A stretch of 64,000 nucleotides of DNA from Astropecten irregularis (Eukaryota; Echinodermata; Asteroidea; Paxillosida; Astropectinidae). The position numbers were made by a program, and so were the translations under genes. Where the stretch lies: assembly GCA_963971285.1 (NCBI GenBank), contig OZ020253.1, forward strand, positions 62,001 through 126,000. The letters run 5' to 3'. Every line of letters starts with the position of its first letter. The stretch's first letter is position 1. The notes beneath the pieces are model-generated. The model did not search any database. It saw nothing but the letters and a program-made list of their open reading frames with translations, and was not told the origin of the DNA. Below, piece by piece: positions 1 through 10,700 of the stretch.

Positions 1-544
1 AGACAAATGCAATGAAGTTTTAACAAATTTGCTAAGGATAGGCCTATCAATCAGACCAACACTATGACACCAGACAAACAAGACAAAACTGACAATGACA
101 TACCATCTCTTTCATACATAATTTATTTGTACTACATAAAAAATGTAATGTTAAAAACAATTTAACATTAGAAATATGATGATGATTATTATTACATTTA
201 TTGACCAGGGTTTGCCAAACAGTTAATAACTGGTTTTCATTGACGCCCAGCATGTGAAATATTAAACACGTTATTAACCTAGTACAGATCACTAACTTTG
301 ATTAATTGGTAGTAAATGTAAGCAATATATAAAAGCCTTAAATTGTATAAATGCATGTAAATAATTTGGTTTACATACAAGGTCAGACATCTTAACATAA
401 ATATAAAGCAATGCTGATTTACAGGAAGGGCAAAAACAGTGTGAAAAAAAAACCTTAAAAAAGAAATTCCCTTCCGGCTCCGCAATATTAATGACAATAA
501 CAGCATATTCTAATGTAAACAATGAAATATAAATGCAGTGAAAT
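1..544. other. AT-rich sequence, nothing recognised
   Basis: I see no coding exon, RNA gene or clear repeat here. The open frames are short, low in complexity and resemble no protein family I know. Confidence 0.5.
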
Positions 545-1395
545 ACACTGGTCCGCAGACATATACATATATAAAGACAATAAGATCCTGGGGGTGGGTG
601 GGGGAGTATACTCCCCTCCCCCACCCAGGTCTTACTTTATTAAATATATGCATGAATATATACATATTATAAAGACAATAAGATCCTGGGGGTGGGCGGG
701 GGAAATTATACCCCCCCTCCCATGTCTTACTTTATAATATATATGCTCAAATATATACATGTATAAAGACAATAAGATCCTGGGGGTGGGCGGGGGAAGA
801 GTATACCCCTCCCCCACCCAGGTCTTACTTTATAATATATATGCTCAAATACATACATATATAAAGACAATAAGATCCTGGGGGTGGGCGGGGGAAGAGT
901 GTACCCCCCAGGTCTTACTTTATAATATATGCTCAATACATACATATATAAAGACAATAAGATCCTGGGGGTGGGCGGGGGAAGAGTATACCCCTCCCCC
1001 ACCCAGGTCTTACTTATATATGCACAAATACATACATGTATAAAGACAATAGATCCTGGGGGTGGGCGGGGGGAGAGTATACACCCCCCCCCCCCCTCCC
1101 AGGTCTTACTTTATAATATATATGCTCAAATACATACATATATAAAGACAATAAGATCCTGGGGGTGGGCGGGGGAAGAGTATACCCCTCCCCCACCCAG
1201 GTCTTACTTATATATGCACAAATACATACATGTATAAAGACAATAGATCCTGGGGGTGGGCGGGGGGAAGAGTATACACCCCCCCCCCTCCCAGGTCTTA
1301 CTTTATAATATAATTATGCACAAATATATATACATATATAAAGACAAAAAGATCCTGGGGGTGGGCGGGGTAGAGTATACCCCCTCCCCCATGAT
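545..1395. repeat. Tandem array of G-rich/C-rich hairpin units
   Basis: About nine copies of a roughly 85-110 bp unit. The core starts near 574, 671, 766, 866, 951, 1037, 1146, 1236 and 1340. Each unit runs from an AT-rich part (TATATAAAGACAATAAGATC) into a G-run (GGGGGTGGGCGGGGG), then GTATAC, then a matching C-run and GGTCTTACTTTATA. Every unit is therefore an imperfect inverted repeat around GTATAC. The G-runs could also form quadruplexes. The open frames in it are artefacts of the repeat. Confidence 0.9.
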
Positions 1396-1876
1396 TCAAC
1401 AACCAGTACAAACATTACAAAAGCCTAAAAATTTCCAAAAATGGCAGAAAAGAACCACTCCTACTGTCACGTAATTAACTAAATACTTCTTAAACTTAAA
1501 ATAATTAATAAATAAAAGAGTACATGCATGAACAAACAAATACAACAATTATTACATTAACACATTTATTCAAAAATTAAATCTAATATAACTGTGGTTT
1601 GTACAATGATTCATTTAAATTTTGCTTTGCTTAATCCCACACATAGTAACCTGCAATGGACACATTTTCTGTGTTAACAAGGTTAAAGTTTTATTGTTTA
1701 TTGAAGAGGTGAGAGGTTAATGAGTGCAGTTAGTTGAAGTTATAATAAGTGAGACTGGTTAGTGCAGAGAGAAATAAAAGACGAGAATGTGTGTCATTGC
1801 AAGTCAAATTTCTTTTAGACTTTCCCCAGGAATATGCACAAACAACAGTTAATTGCTACGACTATTTAACCCTAGA
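1396..1876. other. Unique AT-rich spacer
   Basis: No feature was recognised between the hairpin array and the next minisatellite. Confidence 0.5.
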
Positions 1877-2095
1877 TGCCGTCCTTGGTGCCGCCCTGGG
1901 TGCCGCCCTGGGTGCCGCCCTGGGTGCCGCCCTGGGTGCCGTCCTGGGTGCCGCCCTGGGTGCCGTCCTGGGTGCCGCCCTGGGTGCCGTCCTGGGTGCC
2001 GTCCTGGGTGCCGTCCTGGGTGCCGTCCTGGGTGCCGCCCTTGGTGCCGCCCTGGGTGCCGCCCTTGGTGCCGCCCTGGGTGCCTTCCTGGGTGA
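1877..2095. repeat. 12-bp GC-rich minisatellite
   Basis: About 18 copies of GTGCCGCCCTGG with a recurring C/T variant (GCC/GTC) and some TTGG variants. Because 12 is a multiple of three, several frames stay open on both strands; one plus frame reads Ala-Leu-Gly-Ala repeats. No splice or start context suggests it is translated. Confidence 0.9.
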
Positions 2096-2190
2096 GGGTG
2101 CAATTATTGAAAAATTGCTTTAATACAGACAGGACAGGCGTGCAACTTAAAAGCTTACAGCGCTCCTCTGAAAAACTAGTGCACAAAGAT

Positions 2191-2918
2191 TATTGCTGTA
2201 GTACTCGTACTTGGTACTCACACTCAAGTACTACTCGAGTACCGAGTACTTGTACTCGTATTCGCACTCGAACGTCCAAATACTCGCAATCGTCATTTGG
2301 TACTTGTACTTGGGCTACAAAATACTCAGAACTCGACATCCAAAAATTTTACTCGAGTATCTACGTACTCGTACTCAAAAAAGAGTACCGGTACTCGAAA
2401 AAAAAAAATGTTCAGTTTAAGTTTGTGGATCTGAGCATTCTAACAACGAATCAAATCTAGCGTATAGAAATTACATGCTTATGAATAGTTGAATCTGGAA
2501 AATAGACTTCGCCATGCCTGGCGTTTACGTTGTTGTAACGTATTACTGTTGCAGCACATAGCCACGTGTGTTGACCACCATTTTTAGATCAGCTGTAGGC
2601 AAAATTATGTCGTCCACATCTACTGTTGTTAAATTTGGGTTCAAAGAATACTGAGAATTTGTGCAGAATGGAGTCAAAAGCTACAGCGCAACTTGTTCAG
2701 GTTTTTTTTCCGGGACATAAGTACTTGTACTCATACTCGTACTCGGAAGATAAGTACTTGTATTCATACTTGTACTTGTACTCGGGTGAACAAGTACTTC
2801 TACTCGGAAACCAGTACTTGTCCTCGAATGGCAAAGTACTCGACCTGTCTTGGTACTCGGCAGTCAAAGTACTCAGCAGTACTTGGTACTCGGAAAAAAG
2901 TACTCGACTACAACACTG
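2191..2918. mobile_element. Non-autonomous hAT-like element, copy 1, TACTCG-rich
   Basis: The element is flanked by a perfect 8-bp direct repeat, ACAAAGAT, at 2183-2190 and 2919-2926, the target duplication size expected of hAT transposons. The right end, read inward, is CAGTGTTGTAGT; the left end TATTGCTGTAGT is a decayed match (9 of 12). Degenerate repeats of GTACTCG/TACTTG fill both subterminal zones (about 2195-2400 and 2715-2910). No transposase frame is visible. It shares ends and subterminal repeats with the copy at 29044-30701. Confidence 0.85.
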
Positions 2919-3055
2919 ACAAAGATATGCCCCTTCAGAAATGACACTTAGTAGCACTGATTCTTTGTAAAGCAAAGATGCGATGTTTGGGCTGTGGTGA
3001 TCACTGATTTACAGGTGGTGCCCACAAGTTAACAAAATTAACAAAGTTATCTCAC

Positions 3056-3153
3056 CTTCAGGGGCAGTGGTAGTCAGCTCATCAGTAGACGTCTTGAAGC
3101 AGCAAGCTCATCCCCCAGCGTTCATCCTCGAGTCCTCCCTCCATCTTCCAGCT
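3056..3153 (-). other. Diverged exon-like segment (98 nt)
   Basis: On the minus strand an acceptor (TTTTCAG at 3159-3154) and a donor (GTGAGATA after 3056) bound 98 nt. The segment is related to those at 3570-3648 and 4538-4606. A shared frame reads GGLEDERWGM, then meets a stop. It is probably a decayed duplicate exon. I recognise no protein family. Confidence 0.4.
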
Positions 3154-3569
3154 CTGAAAATGTGACACAATGGAAGATAAATGTCGCTAAATCAAACATA
3201 ATTCCAAAACATTCGGAAAGTTATAGCAATGACCTAGTAAATGAGAACCTATTCTATTCAACATTTTAGAGTTTTCTTTGTCCATCGCCCTGGTGAGAGA
3301 AGAAGGGCAGGATTTGCGTTTTTCATGAGGCAATTGAACTGGATCAATATGGGGAAAGACTTGGATGCTAGTCATGTCCAACTCATGTCAGCCCAGAACT
3401 TCCAAACAATGGAGCTGTTTAGAATCATGTCATGGGTCACAAGCAAAGAAGATTATTATATCATCCACATTCATGGTTTCCACTGCTACTCTGTGCCAAT
3501 TGAGATGGCATGTAGACAATGGTCATGTAGACAATGGTCGCACAATTAAATAGTTTCTTATCGACTCAC

Positions 3570-3648
3570 CTTCAGGACGGGAAGTGGCAAACTTGTCAAG
3601 CAGGGTCATCAGTTGCCATCTTGTATCCTCCCTGCTTCCATAGAAGTT
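3570..3648 (-). other. Exon-like 79-nt segment, oldest intact copy
   Basis: The minus strand has acceptor TTGTTTTACAG, exactly 79 nt, then donor GTGAGTCG. One frame is open throughout (phase 0 in, phase 1 out) and includes GSREDTRWQLM and TLLDKFA. It aligns residue for residue with the 79-nt units of the large array. The peptide looks helical but matches no family I can name. Whether it is spliced into an mRNA is unknown. Confidence 0.5.
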
Positions 3649-4066
3649 CTGTAAAACAATAGAAAAAGCAAGAGAAAGGTATTCCGTCAGTTAAACAATA
3701 GTCATGTCAGATGTTATTCACAAACAAACTTAACATCAGTCCAAAGATGCAGTGCTTGGGCTGTACTGATCACTGATTTACAGGTGGTGCCCACAAGTTT
3801 ACAGAATTCATCCAATCTGACCTTCATCAGGGGCAATGGTGAAATAAAATTTACTAGAACAATTCTGTAAAAATTGATTTTTCAAGTGTCGAAGGTGGGG
3901 GGCACCAAGGGGTTGGAAATGTCCTACTGAGAGCGCACAATTTAAAGAAGCAATTCCTTTTTGATGTACCAGCCCTATATTGTTGGTATCCCAAATTGTC
4001 ACTTTATCTTTGTTGGTTTGAATTGATTGAATGAATAGTCTCAAAAGTTTAATTACTGTATCTCAC

Positions 4067-4145
4067 CCCGATGTCTGGTAGCGATGTGCTTCTCAAGCAG
4101 TTAGGGTCATCAGCGGGTCATCTATCATCCTTCCTGCTCCCAGAT
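4067..4145 (-). other. Exon-like 79-nt segment, frame broken
   Basis: Acceptor ACGTACAG and donor GTGAGATA again bound exactly 79 nt on the minus strand. The sequence is alignable to the 3570-3648 copy (shared core CTGATGACCCT) but contains in-frame stops, so it is a decayed copy. Confidence 0.4.
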
Positions 4146-4387
4146 CTGTACGTGACAGGGAATACAAGTTACAAGTCACCACAGGTCGCCTCAATAGTCA
4201 ATTCACGTGACTGGTACGTGTTAAACTTTGTAAGATGCTATTCAAACATTCTTATAATAAGGGTTTGAATAGCTTCATACACAGCTTGAGACTAGTTTTG
4301 TACATATTGAATTCTGGTGACTTGAGGTGACTTGTGGTGAGTCTTTCTACAACTCTGTCGGGGGTGAAAAGGAGGTGTCATTCTTAC

Positions 4388-4466
4388 CAGGAGTGAAAAT
4401 CCTGTGATGGTTGGTTCGTCTGTCCTCCAAGCAGCCGCGTTGAGCTTCAAAGTCCTCTTGCACCAT
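4388..4466 (-). other. Exon-like 79-nt segment, open frame
   Basis: Acceptor TTGACTTCTAG and donor GTAAGAAT bound 79 nt on the minus strand. One frame is open (MVQEDFEAQRGCLEDRR...), with the same phase 0 to phase 1 pattern as its neighbours. Its sequence similarity to the others is weak, but length and splice context agree. Confidence 0.35.
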
Positions 4467-4537
4467 CTAGAAGTCAAAATCAAAAAGGAAAGAATGAAAA
4501 CCAGTTCAAGCGCTCTTTCTTCAAACAAACTCTCACC

Positions 4538-4606
4538 TCTGGACATTGAAGCGGCGAGCTCATCCCCCAGCGTCCATCCTTGAGTCCTTCCTCCATCTTC
4601 AAGCTC
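4538..4606 (-). other. Exon-like 69-nt segment related to 3056-3153
   Basis: A minus-strand acceptor (CACACTTTCAG) and donor (GTGAGAGT) bound 69 nt. Two frames are open, one reading SLKMEEGLKDGRWGM. It is close to the 3056-3153 copy at the DNA level. I cannot tell whether it is expressed. Confidence 0.35.
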
Positions 4607-4759
4607 TGAAAGTGTGACAGATTGGAAGACAATTGTTGCTAAATCAAACTTAATTGCAAAACATTCTAAAAGTTATAGCAATGACCAAGTAAATGAGGAT
4701 AAGTATCCTTTGTCATCACCCTGGTGAGAGAAGATGGGCAGGATTTCATACAGTCAAAG

Positions 4760-7700
4760 TTTAGCTTTCATGGTTCCACTAACTAATTTGAATTTAGTGT
4801 AGTTTATGTTTTGATGGTTAAATTCATTCGGTCAAAGTTTGGGTTTCATGGTTCCACTAATTAACTCTCACCTTCAGCAGCAGTAGTAATGTTTTTGTCA
4901 AGCAGGGCCATCAGATGACGTTGTTCCTCCTACCTGCTTCCAGTTCAAGACTCGCATCATCTGTAATCAAAATCTCAAAACATCAGTTTGAATTTAGTGT
5001 TGTTTATGTTTTGATGGTTAAGTTCATACAGTCAAAGTTTGGGTTTCATGGTTCTACTAATTAACTCACCTCCAGGAGCAGTAGTAATGTTTTTGTCAAG
5101 CAGGGCCATCAGATGACGTTGTTCCTCCTCTCTGCTTCCGGTTCCGGACTCGAATCATCTGTAATCAAAATGCCAAAACATCGGTTTGACTTTAGTGTAG
5201 TTTATGTTTTGCTTCCGGTTCCGGACTCGTTTGGGTTCCATGGTTCCACTAATTAACTCTCACCTTCAGCAGCAGTAGTAATGTTCTTGTCAAGCAGGGC
5301 CATCAGATGATGTTGTTCTTCCTCCCTGCTTCCGGTTCCGGACTAGCATCAACTGTAATCAAAATGCCAAAACATCAGTTTGAATTTAGTGTAGTTTATG
5401 TTTTGATGGTAAAGTTCAAACAGTCAAAGTTTGGGTTTCATGGTTCTACTAATTAACTCACCTCCAGGAGCAGGAGTAATGTTTTTGTCAAGCAGGGCCA
5501 TCAGATGACGTTCTTCCTCCCTGCTTCCGGTTCCGGACTCGCATCAACTGTAATCAAAATGCCAAAACATTGGTTTGACTTTAGTGTAGTTTATGTTTTG
5601 CTTCCGGTTCCGGACTCGTTTGGGCTCCATGGTTCCACTAATTAACTCTCACCTTCAGCAGCAGTAGTAATGTTCTTGTCAAGCAGGGCCATCAGATGAC
5701 GTTGTTCTTCCTCCCTGCTTCCGGTTCCGGACTAGCATCAACTGTAATCAAAATGCCAAAACATCGGTTTTGACTTTAGTGTAGTTTATGTTTTGATGGT
5801 TAAGTTTATACAGTCAAAGTTTGGGTTTCGTGGTTCTACTAATTAACTCACCTCCAGGAGCAGTAGCAATGTTTTTGTCAAGCAGGGCCATCAGATGACG
5901 TTGTTCTTCCTCCCTGTTTCCGGTTCCGGACTCAGATCATCTGTAACCAAAATGTCAAAACATCAGTTTGAATTTAGTGTAGTTTATGTTTTGATGGTAA
6001 AGTTCAAACAGTCAAAGTTTGGGTTTCATGGTTCCACTAATTAACTCTCACCTTCAGCAGCAGTAGTAATGTTTTTGTCAAGCAGGGCCATCAGATGACG
6101 TTGTTCTTCCTCCCTGCTTCCGGTTCCGGACTCGCATCATCTGTAATCAAAATGCCAAAACATCAGTTTGAATTTAGTGTAGTTTATGTTTTGATGGTAA
6201 AGTTCAAACAGTCAAAGTTTGGGTTTCATGGTTCTACTAATTTACTCACCTCCAGGAGCAGTAGTAATGTTTTTGTCAAGCAGGGCCATCAGATGACGTT
6301 CTTCCTCCCTGCTTCCGGTTCCGGACTCGCATCATCTGTAATCAAAATGCCAAAACATCAGTTTGAATTTAGTGTACTTTATGTTTTGATGGTAAAGTTC
6401 AAAGAGTCAAAGTTTGGGTTTCATGGTTCTACTTATTAACTCACCTCCAGGAGCAGGAGTAATGTTTTTTGTCAAGCAGGGCCATCAGATGACGTTGTTC
6501 CTCCTCCCTGCTTCCGGTTCCGGACTCGCATCATCTGTAATCAAAATGCCAAAACATCAGTTTGAATTTAGTGTAGTTTATGTTTTGATGGTAAAGTTTA
6601 TACAGTCAAAGTTTGGGTTTCGTGGTTCTACTAATTAACTCACCTCCAGGAGCAGTAGCAATGTTTTTGTCAAGCAGGGCCATCAGATGACGTTGTTCTT
6701 CCTCCCTGTTTCCGGTTCCGGACTAGCATCAACTGTAATCAAAATGCCAAAACATCAGTTTGAATTTAGTGTAGTTTATGTTTTGATGGTAAAGTTCAAA
6801 CAGTCAAAGTTTGGGTTTCATAGTTCCACTAATTAACTCTCACCTTCAGCAGCAGTAGTAATGTTCTTGTCAAGCAGGGCCATCAGATGACGTTGTTCTT
6901 CCTCCCTGCTTCCGGTTCCGGACTAGCATCAACTGTAATCAAAATGCCAAAACATCGGTTTTGACTTTAGTGTAGTTTATGTTTTGATGGTTAAGTCCAT
7001 ATAGTCAAAGTTTTGGTTCCATGGTTCCACTAATTTACTCTCACCTTCAGCAGCAGTAGTAATGTTCTTGTCAAGCAGGGCCATCAGATGACGTCGTTCC
7101 TCCTACCTGCTTCCAGTTCCGGACTCGCATCATCTGTAATCAAAATGCCAAAACATCAGTTTGAATTTAGTGTAGTTTATGTTTTGATGGTAAAGTTCAA
7201 ACAGTCAAAGTTTGGGTTTCATGGTTCTACTAATTAACTCACCTCCAGGAGCAGTAATAATGTTTTGTCAAGCAGGGCCATCAGATGACGTTCTTCCTCC
7301 CTGCTTCCGGTTCCGGACTCGCATCAACTGTAATCAAAATGCCAAAACATCGGTTTGACTTTAGTGTAGTTTATGTTTTGATGGTTAAGTTTATACAGTC
7401 AAAGTTTGGGTTTCATGGCTCCACTAATTATCTCTCACCTTCAGCAGCAGTAGTAATGTTCTTGTCAAGCAGGGCCATCAGATGACGTCGTTCCTCCCTC
7501 TTCTGGTTCCGGACACGCATCATCTGTAATCAAAATGTCAAAACATCAGTTTGAATTTAGTGTAGTTTATGTTTTGATGGTAAAGTTCAAACAGTCAAAG
7601 TTTGGGTTTCATGGTTCTACTAATTTACTCACCTCCAGGAGCAGTAGTAATGTTTTTGTCAAGCAGGGCCATCAGATGACGTTCTTCCTCCCTGCTTCCG

Positions 7701-10700
7701 GTTCCGGACTCGCATCATCTGTAATCAAAATGCCAAAACATCAGTTTGAATTTAGTGTAGTTTATGTTTTGATGGTAAAGTTTATACAGTCAAAGTTTGG
7801 GTTTCGTGGTTCTACTAATTAACTCACCTCCAGGAGCAGTAGCAATGTTTTTGTCAAGCAGGGCCATCAGATGACGTTGTTCTTCCTCCCTGTTTCCGGT
7901 TCCGGACTAGCATCAACTGTAATCAAAATGCCAAAACATCAGTTTGAATTTAGTGTAGTTTATGTTTTGATGGTAAAGTTCAAACAGTCAAAGTTTGGGT
8001 TTCATAGTTCCACTAATTAACTCTCACCTTCAGCAGCAGTAGTAATGTTCTTGTCAAGCAGGGCCATCAGATGACGTTGTTCTTCCTCCCTGCTTCCGGT
8101 TCCGGACTAGCATCAACTGTAATCAAAATGCCAAAACATCGGTTTTGACTTTAGTGTAGTTTATGTTTTGATGGTTAAGTCCATATAGTCAAAGTTTTGG
8201 TTCCATGGTTCCACTAATTTACTCTCACCTTCAGCAGCAGTAGTAATGTTCTTGTCAAGCAGGGCCATCAGATGACGTCGTTCCTCCTACCTGCTTCCAG
8301 TTCCGGACTCGCATCATCTGTAATCAAAATGCCAAAACATCAGTTTGAATTTAGTGTAGTTTATGTTTTGATGGTAAAGTTCAAACAGTCAAAGTTTGGG
8401 TTTCATGGTTCTACTAATTAACTCACCTCCAGGAGCAGTAATAATGTTTTGTCAAGCAGGGCCATCAGATGACGTTCTTCCTCCCTGCTTCCGGTTCCGG
8501 ACTCGCATCAACTGTAATCAAAATGCCAAAACATCGGTTTGACTTTAGTGTAGTTTATGTTTTGATGGTTAAGTTTATACAGTCAAAGTTTGGGTTTCGT
8601 GGTTCTACTAATTAACTCACCTCCAGGAGCAGTAGCAATGTTTTTGTCAAGCAGGGCCATCAGATGACGTCGTTCCTCCCTCCTGCTTCCGGTTCCGGAC
8701 ACGCATCATCTGTAATCAAAATGTCAAAACATCAGTTTGAATTTAGTGTAGTTTATGTTTTGATGGTAAAGTTCAAACAGTCAAAGTTTGGGTTTCATAG
8801 TTCCACTAATTAACTCTCACCTTCAGCAGCAGTAGTAATGTTCTTGTCAAGCAGGGCCATCAGATGACGTTGTTCTTCCTCCCTGCTTCCGGTTCCGGAC
8901 TAGCATCAACTGTAATCAAAATGCCAAAACATCGGTTTTGACTTTAGTGTAGTTTATGTTTTGATGGTTAAGTCCATATAGTCAAAGTTTTGGTTCCATG
9001 GTTCCACTAATTTGCTCTCACCTTCAGCAGCAGTAGTAATGTTCTTGTCAAGCAGGGCCATCAGATGACGTCGTTCCTCCCTCTTCTGGTTCCGGACACG
9101 CATCATCTGTAATCAAAATGTCAAAACATCAGTTTGAATTTAGTGTAGTTTATGTTTTGATGGTAAAGTTCAAACAGTCAAAGTTTGGGTTTCATGGTTC
9201 TACTAATTTACTCACCTCCAGGAGCAGTAGTAATGTTTTTGTCAAGCAGGGCCATCAGATGACGTTCTTCCTCCCTGCTTCCGGTTCCGGACTCGCATCA
9301 TCTGTAATCAAAATGCCAAAACATCAGTTTGAATTTAGTGTAGTTTATGTTTTGATGGTAAAGTTCAAACAGTCAAAGTTTGGGTTTCATGGTTCTACTT
9401 ATTAACTCACCTCCAGGAGCAGGAGTAATGTTTTTGTCAAGCAGGGCCATCAGATGACGTTGTTCCTCCTCCCTGCTTCCGGTTCCGGACTCGCATCATC
9501 TGTAATCAAAATGCCAAAACATCAGTTTGAATTTAGTGTAGTTTATGTTTTGATGGTAAAGTTCAAACAGTCAAAGTTTGGGTTTCATGGTTCCACTAAT
9601 TAACTCTCACCTTCAGCAGCAGTAGTAATGTTCTTGTCAAGCAGGGCCATCAGATGACGTTGTTCTTCCTCCCTGCTTCCGGTTCCGGACTAGCATCAAC
9701 TGTAATCAAAATGCCAAAACATCAGTTTGAATTTAGTGTAGTTTATATTTTGATGGTAAAGTTCAAACAGTCAAAGTTTGGGTTTCATGGTTCTACTAAT
9801 TTACTCACCTCCAGGAGCAGTAGTAATGTTTTTTGTCAAGCAGGGCCATCAGATGACGTTGTTCCTCCTCCCTGCTTCCGGTTCCGGACTCGCATCATCT
9901 GTAATCAAAATGCCAAAACATCAGTTTGAATTTAGTGTTGTTTATGTTTTGATGGTAAAGTTCAAACAGTCAAAGTTTGGGTTTCATGGTTCTACTAATT
10001 AACTCACCTCCAGGAGCAGGAGTAATGTTTTTGTCAAGCAGGGCCATCAGATGACGTTCTTCCTCCCTGCTTCCGGTTCCGGAGTCGCATCAACTGTAAT
10101 CAAAATGCCAAAACATTGGTTTGACTTTAGTGTAGTTTATGTTTTGCTTCCGGTTCCGGACTCTTTTGGGCTCAATGGTTCCACTAATTAACTCTCACCT
10201 TCAGCAGCAGTAGTAATGTTCTTGTCAAGCAGGGCCATCAGATGACGTTGTTCTTCCTCCCTGCTTCCTGTTCCGGACTAGCATCAACTGTAATCAAAAT
10301 GCCAAAACATCGGTTTTGACTTTAGTGTAGTTTATGTTTTGATGGTTAAGTCCATATAGTCAAAGTTTTGGTTCCATGGTTCCACTAATTAACTCTCACC
10401 TTCAGCAGCAGTAGTAATGTTCTTGTCAAGCAGGGCCATCAGATGACGTCGTTCCTCCTACCTGCTTCCAGTTCCGGACTCGCATCATCTGTAATCAAAA
10501 TGCCAAAACATCAGTTTGAATTTAGTGTAGTTTATGTTTTGATGGTAAAGTTCAAACAGTCAAAGTTTGGGTTTCATGGTTCTACTAATTTACTCACCTC
10601 CAGGAGCAGTAATAATGTTTTTGTCAAGCAGGGCCATCAGATGACGTTCTTCCTCCCTGCTTCCGGTTCCGGACTCGCATCATCTGTAATCAAAATGCCA

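Noticed and set aside
1749-2460. Ala-Leu-Gly and Val-Pro-Trp repeat proteins in three overlapping frames
   Set aside because: A 12-bp repeat without stops opens several frames on both strands at once; nothing favours any of them.
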